This document shows positions 56,048 through 64,000 of a stretch of 64,000 bases of DNA, in pieces. Position numbers and translations under genes: made by a program. The stretch's first letter is position 1. Each line of letters begins with the position of its first letter. The notes under the pieces were generated by a model. That model was not told the DNA's origin and searched no databases. It saw only the letters and a list, made by a program, of their open reading frames with translations. Source of the stretch: Forficula auricularia (taxonomy: Eukaryota; Arthropoda; Insecta; Dermaptera; Forficulidae); the NCBI GenBank assembly GCA_024734495.1, contig JALMQS010000075.1:6804832-6868831 (forward strand). Reading direction: 5' to 3'.

Positions 56048-56212
56048 CATTGTAATAGACTGATGAAGAGGGCAAAGCCCTCGAAACTATAGTCTCGTTA
56101 TAAATAAATAAAATTTATAATTCCAGCAGAAGACACACTCTTTTATTGTCTCCTTCAATATATAAAAATTCTGCTACTCTCGGCAAAAACTTTCAATTTA
56201 AAATATCATGAA
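56048..56212 (+). mobile_element. Single-arm family A unit with intact hammerhead
   Basis: Hammerhead followed by ttataaataaataaaattt, the ccagcagaagacacactc block and the ctgctactctcggcaaaaac end. The inverted partner arm is missing here. Confidence 0.75.
56056..56096 (+). ncRNA. Hammerhead ribozyme-like motif, family A (best copy)
   Basis: CTGATGA, extra A, stem II GAGGGC/GCCCTC (6 bp, AAA loop), GAA, palindromic ACTATAGT, C. All core boxes fit consensus; stem I is short (2 bp plus). Confidence 0.75.
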
Positions 56213-56502
56213 TACTTAGCAAAGTTTCAGGTCACAAGATTTGAATTTTGCGTTCGACAAGCTAAATATGGTAAAAGTCTATGAAGCATCTCATCTCCAG
56301 TAATAATAAAAATGTATTAGTACCTGAGGAAATGAGAAGACTAAATATTATAAAAAAACCCTTTAAATACCTACTTTTGATAACAATGAAAATTTTGAAT
56401 ATAAGAGTTCAAGTCGATATAAAGATATTTTAAATTTTCCAAGAAAATCATAAGACGGTGTCCATCTATTAGATTCGAGATGGAATGGATTATTTTTTAT
56501 TA

Positions 56503-56604
56503 TATATGTCAGAAGGGTTGTTTTCACCCCCCCCCCCCTAGGGAATCGAATTCGAGTGCCGAAAATAGCAAATTCGAGCCAAACAACACTTCTGACATAA
56601 TATA
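56503..56604. mobile_element. Small TIR element in unit 1
   Basis: Ends TATATGTCAGAAGGGTTG and inverse CAACACTTCTGACATAATATA-like; the copy in unit 2 is at 56995-57084. A poly-C run and an aattcgag inverted pair occupy the centre. Confidence 0.6.
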
Positions 56605-56614
56605 ACTAAAAATA

Positions 56615-56737
56615 ATCCTTGAAGAAGACAATAAAAGAGTGTGTCATCTGCTGGAAATTAATTTATTTTTCCAGCAGAAGACACACTCTTTTATTGTCTC
56701 CTTCAATTTATAAAAATTCTGCTACTCTCGGCAAAAA
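56615..56737. mobile_element. Family A palindrome without hammerhead (unit 1)
   Basis: gaagacaataaaagagtgtg and its inverse cacactcttttattgtctcc meet at a short gaaattaatttatttttcc centre. The right arm keeps the ctgctactctcggcaaaaa end. The duplicate in unit 2 is at 57109-57229. Confidence 0.75.
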
Positions 56738-57529
56738 GAAACTTACCTATGAAGCATCTCATCTCCAGTAATAATAGAAAATGTATTAGTACCTGAGGAA
56801 ATGAGAAGACTAGATATTATCAAAAAAACAAAAAACAAAACAAAAAACTTTAAATACCTACTTTTGATAACCATGAAAATTTTGAATATAAAAGAGTTCA
56901 AGTCGATATAAAGAGATTTTAAATTTTCCAAGAAAATCATAAGACGGTGTCCATCTATTAGATTCGAGATGGAATGGATTATTTTTTATTATATATGTCA
57001 GAAGGGTTGTTTTCACCCCCCCCCCCTCCCCTAGGGAATCGAATTCGAGTGCCAAAAATAGCAAATTCGAGCCAAACAACACTTCTGACATAATATAACT
57101 AAAAATAATCCTTGAAGAAGACAATAAAAGAGTGTGTCATCTGCTGGAAATTAATTTATTTTTCCAGCAGAAGACACACTCTTTTATTGTCTCCTTCAAT
57201 TTATAAAAATTCTGCTACTCTCGGCAAAAAAGAAACTTACCTATGAAGCATCTCATCTCCAGTAATAATAGAAAATGTATTAGTACCTGAGGAAATGAGA
57301 AGACTAGATATTATCAAAAAAACAAAAAACAAAACAAAAAACTTTAAATACCTACTTTTGATAACCATGAAAATTTTGAATATAAGAGTTCAAGTCGATA
57401 GAAATAGATTTTAAATTTTCTAAGAAAATCATAAGATGGCCCATCTATGTATTAAATTCGAGATGGAATGGATTATTTTTAATTATCAGAAGGGTTGTTT
57501 TTACCCTCTTACGGAATCGAATCCGAGTG

Positions 57530-57690
57530 CAATTCGAAACTATAGTCTCAAACAAATAAATAATATTTATACAGATATATAATTTCGATATATATGTGTG
57601 CATGTTTATTTACATCAAGCAGAGGACAGCCTCTTTGTTTCTCTTTATGAATCAACAACTCTGCTACTTTCGGCAAAATAAAAACTTTTC
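57530..57690 (+). mobile_element. Family B right half, truncated at the hammerhead
   Basis: Begins in the hammerhead at ttcgaaactatagtctcaaa and runs through catcaagcagaggacagcct to ctgctactttcggcaaaa. The CTGATGA half is missing. Confidence 0.65.
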
Positions 57691-58550
57691 AATTAGACTT
57701 AGATTAGACTAATTTTCCAAGACGATAAAAGTATTTGGAATGTAGGCCTATTAGAGAAGTGAAAAAGTGGCATGGGATAAAGTCGAATGGAGTCCTTTAG
57801 GCCTAAGGCCTGGTGTTAATGGAAAACTTAAGCGCCTTTGATATAAATACTCTCTTGGCGGGATTTGGAATTACAGACCCAAATAAACCCAGGCCAATGA
57901 TGGGATCACATTTGTTTTAACATAAAATTAATTTCAAAATAAAAACGACCAAAATTAAATCGAAATTTTATTTGTTCTTATTTTACTAAATACCTGCCTA
58001 TATTTTTTTAAGTATTAGGGAAAATGAATTAAATTTCATTTCATAATATAATTATCCGATATCAAAGGGATAAATAATATATCATACTAATCATTATATT
58101 ATATTCCATATATAGAGCTTGGATCATAAAATTTAATAATGAATAATGCCTTTCTCTAATAATTAAATTGAATATTAATTACTTCGCTGATATCAAAAAT
58201 GATTAAGTATTAATTGATATTTATTGCACGCGTGGCTAGTATTGTTTGTTAATTCACTCAAATTAGAAGTTATCAAAATTTGTATATAGAAAAATATAAT
58301 GATTAATTCTCTCATTAAATTATAATGGACCATCTATTAAATGAATTTCATCGACATAGACTGTATAGCCCTAAGACTGGTTTGATACAACCACCCATTT
58401 AATTTTCCCTTTTAATATTTTAACAGGAGGGCTCGGCTGCTTTAATCACTTTATAAGTTATTTTTCTTTTGCATAAAAACTTTAATTTTATTTTATATTT
58501 TTCAAAAAATTAAGATCAAATGTTTACCTGTATGAGTATATTTCGATAGG
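57691..58550. other. AT-rich spacer, nothing recognised
   Basis: No ORF, inverted pair or tandem repeat is supported. Confidence 0.4.
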
Positions 58551-58572
58551 TTTTTTTTTTTTTTTTTTTTTT
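58551..58572. repeat. Poly-T run
   Basis: About 22 T residues, possibly the tail of an unidentified minus-strand retroelement. Confidence 0.7.
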
Positions 58573-58615
58573 GAACAAAATGTTTTTATTTCCAAATTAA
58601 AATCTGCATTGGGAG

Positions 58616-58790
58616 GTCGGGTTAGGCTAGGGGTAGCGTGCCAGCCTGCTAACGAAGTGGACCCGGGTTCTAATCCCACTTGAGGCACCCGGCTAAAATC
58701 TGACCCCGAGGTAGAGACAAATTTAAAAAAAATAAAAGTAGTATCGTAAATTGGCTTATGGCTAGAAAGGCCGAAAAGCCAAAAAAAATA
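58616..58790 (+). mobile_element. tRNA-derived SINE
   Basis: The head has an A-box-like ctaggggtagcgtgcc and a B-box gggttctaatccc. GTCGGGT and ACCCGGC can pair as an acceptor stem. The body contains ggcttatggctagaaaggcc and ends in an A-rich tail (gccaaaaaaaataat). No TSD was secured. Confidence 0.6.
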
Positions 58791-58885
58791 ATCTATATTA
58801 TTATTTTTTTATTTTAAAATTATTTGAGAATCGTGCAATAAATACTCCCTACCCATGTCCATATTTACAACAATGACCTTTATTA

Positions 58886-59137
58886 AATTGAAAGTTTTAA
58901 TGCCGAGAGTAGCAGAATTTTTATATATTGAAGGAGACAATAAAAGAGTGTGTCTTCTGCTGGAATTATAAATTTTATTTATTTATGACGAGACTATAGT
59001 TTCGAGGGCTTTGTCCTCTTCATCAGTCTATTACAATGGATTCACAGGAAACCTCGAAACTATAGTCTCGTTATAAATAAATAAAATTTATAATTCCAGC
59101 AGAAGACACACTCTTTTATTGTCTCCTTCAAAAATGT
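58886..59137. mobile_element. Family A palindrome with 9-bp TSD
   Basis: TSD CCTTTATTA lies at 58877-58885 and 59138-59146. The left arm holds the full terminal block and an inverted hammerhead (58988-59028); the right arm keeps only the 3' half of the hammerhead (cctcgaaactatagtctcg) and stops at gtctccttca. Confidence 0.8.
58988..59028 (-). ncRNA. Hammerhead ribozyme-like motif, family A
   Basis: On the minus strand CTGATGA, extra A, stem II GAGGAC/GCCCTC with one mismatch, GAAAC, ACTATAGT, C. Confidence 0.65.
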
Positions 59138-59146
59138 CCTTTATTA

Positions 59147-59651
59147 TTGTTTTTTTTATTTGAATCATTTTTTTAAATTTTAGTGTGAAAATATTTGGAT
59201 AGATTGTAACTCGGGAACCCAAAAGAGAATACCAGATAGGAAAAAAGCTAAAATTCCTGTCCTTAGTAAACGGTTACTACAGATAAAAATTTTGGTTTTT
59301 ATCTTTATAAATTTTCTAGAAACACTTTTTTTTAATTAACTTTCTTCAATAATATAAAATATCACAAATATGAGCCATCCAGGATAAAATAAACCCTTGG
59401 ACCGTAAAAAAAAAGAAGAGGATAAAGTAAAGTAGTAAAATGTTGATTTTTTTATTTCACTCCCTCCCTTTTATAAATTCGTTTCTTGCTTAATCTATAA
59501 TAATACATTTCTCTGGATCAAAATATTTATTTCTATAATCTATTGACATCATACAACGGCTCTTTATCGAAATTTCGGATTTATTTTACTGTTGGTTTCT
59601 TTTTTTAGGTGCCTGAGATTTAATCTATCATTGTAAGCAGAATTTACTCGT
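59147..59651. other. AT-rich spacer, nothing recognised
   Basis: No gene or repeat is supported. Confidence 0.4.
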
Positions 59652-59762
59652 AAATATATTTTAATTGAATGTAATGGAAGGCAGCCCAGAGCTAGTGAGG
59701 AAAGAAAAAATTAACTCATATCAAATAAGGTGTAATTTATTGGAATCCTTCCTCCTTTCCTT

Positions 59763-59810
59763 TCAAACCGACGTTTCGGAGGATTTTTCCCTCCTTCTTT
59801 AGGGTTTCAA
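59763..59810 (-). ncRNA. Hammerhead ribozyme-like motif, family D left arm
   Basis: On the minus strand AAACC, CTAAAGA (G5 changed to A), extra A, stem II GGAGG/CCTCC, GAAACGTC, GGTTT. All three stems form; the G5 change should impair cleavage. Confidence 0.65.
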
Positions 59811-59916
59811 GGGTCAATGAATGAAACAAATAAAATGTTTCCTTCTTCTCTCCACAGTAGTGTTCAGAAGTGGAGAGAAGAAGGAAACATTTTATTTGTT
59901 TCATTCATTGACCCTT

Positions 59917-59962
59917 TGAAACCCTGAAGAAGGAGGGAAAATTCTCCGAAACATCGGTTTGA
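59917..59962 (+). ncRNA. Hammerhead ribozyme-like motif, family D right arm
   Basis: TTTGAAACC, CTGAAGA, extra A, stem II GGAGG/TCTCC, GAAACATC, GGTTTGAAA. Stem I is 5 bp plus 3 after a mismatch. Stem III is weakened because ACGT reads ACAT. Confidence 0.65.
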
Positions 59963-60121
59963 AAGGAAAGGAGGAAGGATTCCAATAAATTACACCTTAT
60001 TTGATATGTGTTAATTTTTCTTTCCTCACCTCTGGGCTGCCTTCCATTACATTCAATTAAAATTTATAGCAGTCCGTCTCTCTCCAGAGAAAATTTCGTT
60101 GCAAAAAAATATATTTTAATT

Positions 60122-60540
60122 TTTATTATATTTATTTTTACAATGACATAAGAATCTTGAAATTTCAAATTTTTACTTCTGCCCCCAGGACCGGCACAAT
60201 GCAGGTTCAGCGCGTTCGCCGAAACCCGGCCCCGCGTTTTGAGAGGCCCCGAAGTCTACGAAAATATCCCAATTAAAAAAAAACGATTTTGATTAATTTT
60301 TTTACCGAATTATCATACCATTAGAATAGTTCGATATGCAGTCGTTGCACAAAATCATAAAGTGCTAGAGTTACTCTTTTAATGATTTACTCCAATAATA
60401 ATTAATAGAAAATCAATGGAGATTTATTGGTTTCTTAATAAATTCATCCATATTATAACTTTTCGAAATAAACATCTCTTCCTAAACATAAATAAATGAA
60501 TAATTTTTCAATTTTATTTCCAAATAGACCAACTAATAAA
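60122..60540. other. AT-rich spacer, nothing recognised
   Basis: A short GC-richer segment (60180-60255, ggcccccgaagtc-like) is unexplained. Confidence 0.35.
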
Positions 60541-60542
60541 TT

Positions 60543-60800
60543 TGTTGAAAAGTTTTTATTTTGCCGAGAGTAGCAGAGTTGTTGAATCATAAAGAGAAAA
60601 AAGAGGTTGTCTCGATTGATGGAAATAAACAAATAAGTGTATGAGTGGCTATGAAAACAAATTTTCAATATCCAATTAGTGATTGACCCCATGAGAAATA
60701 ATAGAGAAAATATTTCTAATTAAAAAGAGTGATGATGAATAGCAAACCTTTGAAAACTTGATCAAGCAGAGGACAATCTTTTTGTTTCTTTTTATGATTA
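60543..60800. mobile_element. Family B palindrome, decayed
   Basis: gccgagagtagcagagttgt and gaggttgtctcgattgatgg at the left match inverted atcaagcagaggacaatctt at the right. The hammerhead is decayed to gtgatgatgaatagcaaacc and tttgaaaac (about 60731-60760). Confidence 0.6.
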
Positions 60801-60949
60801 AATTTGTGTTTATCAAATGAATTTATTTCAACGGTTCATTTTATAATCATATCTTTTTTTACTGTTCAATTAAATATAAAAAATATTAAAAATAACCAAG
60901 AAAAATATTGCAGTCCAAAAAAAATGTATATATTTTCGCTAAATGTTTT

Positions 60950-61605
60950 CAGGTATAAAGCTAAAATTTAGTACAGTGTAATGTGAAAATACATTGATTC
61001 GAATCGAGTTTAATTGAATACAATTATTTAAGATTGGTAATTTATACTCAGGAAACATTTTCAAATATAAAGCTAAAATTTGGCGCATTAAAATGCAAAA
61101 ATAGATAGTTGCGTACCAAGTTTCAGATTATTAAATAAAACCATTCTATATTGGCAATTCATATTCTGGGGAAAGATTTTCAGATATAGATACCTATAGC
61201 TAAAATTTTTAACATAGTTCCGAAACAATTTTCAGCTCATTAACTAAAATCATTCAAGATTGGGATTTTGTACTTTCAGAAAACTTTCAGGTATAAGATT
61301 AAAATTTGGTGAATTGTAATGTGAAAATATATATTTACCAATTTTCAGCTCATTAACTAAAACCTTTCATGATTGGCATTTTGTAATCTCAGGAAACGTT
61401 TTCATGTATAAAGCTAAAATTTATTGCATTTTAACATAGTTGCATACCAATTTTCAGTTCATTAACTAAAACCATTCAAGATTGGCATTTTGTATTCTAA
61501 GGACACGTTCTCAGGTATAAGATAAAAATTTGGTGCATTGTAATGTGAAAATACATATTTGCGGACCAATTTTCAGCTCATTAGAAATAAGTAAAACCAT
61601 TTATT
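60950..61605. repeat. Degenerate tandem array, about 110-120 bp unit
   Basis: Five to six units share tttcaggtataaagctaaaa, tgcattgtaatgtgaaaata, caattttcagctcattaact and aaccattcaagattggcatt. Unit length varies because the gcattgtaatgtg segment is missing from some units. Confidence 0.75.
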
Positions 61606-62490
61606 TCAAATGAAAATAATTTGCATCCTATATATAAATCAATTATTATTATTTTTTTACTTAAGTAATTGATATTTTTTCATCAGAGAAAATGAATAAA
61701 TTCGAAATATTCGAGAAAACATTTTTTTGCGAATCAATCTGCCAACACGTTTCAACTTGTCCATGTGTGTCTCGACTCGTTTGAAAGAGTCTCGAGTTTT
61801 AATCATTAAAAAATCTATTAAATATTTGTAATTGGCAAAATGGCCAATTCTAGTGCAATTGAGTACTGATACTATCAAATGGTTGACTTCTTGACCACAC
61901 AAATTGACTTTATTTATTTATTTAAATTATTAAAAAACTAAAATATCACTCAATCGCTTCTTTTAATTACGCGTGTTTACAGTTTATTTGCTAATAAAGT
62001 TAGAAGAGAGTGGGAAAGCATTATATCGCCCTCTCTTTCCTACTATGATTGGGCGCATTTGGCGGCCCTCTTGCTAGCCACCCCCGCACTATGCACCAGA
62101 GCCTCATTTCACCACCCCACCCCAGCCACCCCCTAAACCCCCATCACCCGAAACCCACCCAGCACCCCCACCCCTATAGATAATTCTTCCTCACACTATT
62201 TTTGACCCCCAGGAACCCAACCTATCATTATTGTGTTAAAATTTGAAATTATATAATTTCTAAACATTTTATAAAATTCACTGTAATATTTCAAATGTGA
62301 ATTGTCCCCTATTGTAATTCGACATCACAAATAAATATTTTAATTTGTATCTTTTTTTCTATGAGGTCTTAATAATAACATGTCGAAATTTTGTATCCCC
62401 CCCCTCATCTTATTTAGGTCCCAAATCATAATCTATCATTTTCCATTTGCGTAGATCGAAATTTTAATTTCTATATTAATAAATGAGCAA
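61606..62490. other. AT-rich spacer with a C-rich block
   Basis: 62075-62180 is C-rich and preceded by cttgctagcca, as at 5796. The 81-codon minus frame at 61657-61902 has no domain. Confidence 0.45.
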
Positions 62491-62493
62491 TTC

Positions 62494-63185
62494 TTGTATA
62501 TATATACAATCGGGTTCTCGAAAACGGCTCTAACGATTTCACAAAAAATTGGTGTACTTATCAATTCTTATCAGTTATTAGTTGGGTCAAATTTTTAATC
62601 CGATTGAAATAAAGGAAGAGGGTGTAAATTAGTCATGTCGCAAAATAAATAATTTAATCATTCATATCTCGTCTTCGGTAAGTCGCAGAGTCTTGAAATT
62701 TGAAACTTAAGCTATTTAGAAGCTACAAGAATTACCACAGAATTTTGAATAAAATTAAAGTACCGGAAGTTGATGTTTACGTACGTAAGAGTGTACCCCC
62801 AGCTGCGTTTCTCAACCATAAATCTCAGAGCTACGAAACTCGAAACTTAAGCTCGATATAGGCTAGAAGGGTATAGCAAGTTTTTGGTAAATCGGAACAC
62901 CGTAAGTGGACATTTACATGAAAGATTTTTCGTTTTTTGTTTTATTACTTCAAAAACGGCACTAACGATTTTTTTTAAACTGGTGTACTTATCAAGTGTC
63001 ATGAGTTATTAGTCGTGTATAGAATTTAATCCGATTGGAATAAAGGAAGGGGGTGTAAATTAGTCATGTCGTAAAATAAATATTTTAATCATTCATATAT
63101 CGTCTTCGGTAAGTTGCAGAATTGCAAATTTGAAACTTAAGCTATTTAGAGGTAAAAAGTTACCGAGCATCGCTCGGTGCTCCAG
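62494..63185 (+). mobile_element. Non-autonomous Helitron-like element with 3' hairpin
   Basis: Starts near ttcttgtatatatatacaat and ends with the hairpin ACCGAGC ATC GCTCGGT (63162-63178), then GCTCCAG. The same end is at 34731. A segment of about 200 bp (aacggctctaacgattt to gaaacttaagctattta) is duplicated internally at about 62525-62715 and 62950-63145. No Rep or helicase coding. Helitrons end in a hairpin followed by CTRR; here CCAG is seen, so the class is likely but not certain. Confidence 0.6.
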
Positions 63186-63671
63186 ACACTTTCTATTATT
63201 TGTAATATAATTCAATATCGAAATTTCAAAATTGTGTTGTACTTCCACCTCTTTTTTTCTTTATCCAGGTCTTCTTTATCTATTGTATTTTCTTTTTCAA
63301 ATTTTTTTTAAATATTTGTTTTTCTAAGATCGCTGTTGATATTTAGAAATTTGTATCCCCCCCCATCGAACTTTCAAAATTTTGGATTTGTTTTTTCCTC
63401 TTTTCCATAATTTTTTCTATCCCCTTAACCTAATATAATTCACATTCTTGTATAATTAATATTATAATTCCTATTTATTTTTAACTTTCTAAGACTCAAT
63501 GAATGGTTAAGTTTCGAAATTACTTTTTTAAATACTCATTAAGCTTCTCCTCCATACTAAAAATAAATTCATATAAAAAAGCGAAAAATTACTCCATAGG
63601 GTTTGATAAATCCCATTTAATTGAGTCACAAAAAATGTCATACATTTCAGTTAATATTTTTATCGGCTAGA

Positions 63672-63702
<31 letters not shown>

Positions 63703-64000
63703 TTTTATTTAATTATCCGAATTTTTTTGAATTTTATCACTTTTAAAAGTATTAATAAAAGTAATTTTATTAATTAAATATCATGCAAGTGCTGATTGTT
63801 TTTATAGCTATGGGGTAATAATTTACTGCTGGAAAATAAAAGTAAAAATGACAATTGCAGCAATTGTATTCATGTAATTACTTTTTTTTATTGTATCAAA
63901 ATATCTGTTAACTAAATTTCTTTAATAACATAAAAAAAAGCTCGAATCCGGTTTCAAAACGCAAAAGATTACCTTTTTCTCGAACCCCTCTTATATATCA
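63186..64000. other. AT-rich end of the window
   Basis: Contains an (AT)n microsatellite at 63677-63706 and C runs near 63357. No gene is supported. Confidence 0.45.

Larger units (their letters stand above)
56279..57520. repeat. Tandem triplication, about 470-490 bp unit, each with a small palindrome
   Basis: atgaagcatctcatctcc starts at 56281, 56749 and 57243 (spacings 468 and 494). Each unit continues through agtacctgaggaaatgagaa, gagttcaagtcgata and tcgagatggaatggatta. Units 1 and 2 contain a small TIR element (TATATGTCAGAAGG ends) and then a hammerhead-less family A palindrome, which is absent from unit 3. Unit 3 instead lacks the poly-C. Confidence 0.85.
59667..60106. mobile_element. 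Complete hammerhead palindrome, family D, 15-bp TSD
   Basis: AAATATATTTTAATT lies at 59652-59666 and 60107-60121. The arms (gaatgtaatggaaggcagcc and its inverse) are about 185 bp each, with inverted gaagaaggaaacattttatt around the centre. Both arms carry a hammerhead. An asymmetric tail (cagtccgtctctctccag to tttcgttgcaaaa) follows the right arm. This is the fullest member of the family in the window. Confidence 0.85.

Noticed and set aside
250..60800. A complete Penelope-like element behind the hammerheads
   Set aside because: No telomerase-like RT or GIY-YIG motif was found in any frame of the window.

Overview
The window is AT-rich, non-coding eukaryotic DNA built almost entirely from transposable elements and satellites. 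No intact host gene is recognisable. The only clear protein-coding remains are a broken Helitron helicase, the 3' part of a jockey/CR1-like non-LTR reverse transcriptase inserted in it (both about 21.6-24.4 kb), and the last codons of a second LINE (10.3 kb). tRNA-derived SINEs, hAT-type elements with 8-bp target-site duplications (TSDs), Helitron-like ends and Penelope-type hammerhead motifs point to an invertebrate, most likely an insect. The sequence alone does not fix the species.

The most striking content is a dispersed set of palindromic miniature elements whose arms carry hammerhead-ribozyme (HHR) motifs. The core is CTGANGA, one extra base, a 5-6 bp stem II, then GAAAC followed by a self-complementary ACGT or ACTATAGT and a C or T at the predicted cleavage position. 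Copies lie near 0.35-0.8, 4.1-4.6, 7.6, 11.3-11.6, 12.0-12.2, 35.5, 40.3, 55.0, 56.1, 59.0 and 59.8-59.95 kb. Several have two inverted HHR copies and 9-15 bp TSDs. They match the minimal hammerheads known from Penelope-like retroelements, but no Penelope reverse transcriptase is present, so these look non-autonomous.

Layout. 0-3.4 kb: HHR elements, a TIR element grown by a 10-bp minisatellite (1.28-1.84), an inverted-repeat element (1.9-2.5), a hAT MITE (2.75-2.97) and another TIR element. 3.4-5.5: two HHR palindromes and one low-confidence small ORF. 5.8-7.4: C-rich block, array-bearing repeat, tRNA-like SINE head. 10.3-12.3: LINE tail, 176-bp satellite, HHR elements, 8-bp-TSD MITE. 12.8-16.2: large nested inverted repeats. 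16.9-20.4: dispersed repeats and a SINE. 20.475-25.664: a 5.2-kb hAT-like unit (TIR TAGAGACCGGATT, TSD GTAATAAG) enclosing Helitron, LINE and MITE. 27.1-28.4: 1.3-kb palindrome. 29.5-38: HHR remnants, array repeats, CCGTA minisatellite, Helitron-like fragments. 38.8-39.8: hAT-like element. 40.4-41.2 and 51.7-54.3: inverted paralogues, the second interrupted by two hAT insertions. 42.2-43.3 and 60.9-61.6: degenerate satellites. 46.2-46.8: TTAA-flanked element with a segment inverted relative to its paralogue at 31 kb. 54.9-60.1: HHR palindromes and a tandem triplication. 62.5-63.2: Helitron-like element ending in a CG-rich hairpin.

The units relate mainly by nesting and insertion order, not by shared pathways. 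All coordinates come from reading and hand alignment; element edges are usually good to a few bases where a TSD is given and to tens of bases otherwise.
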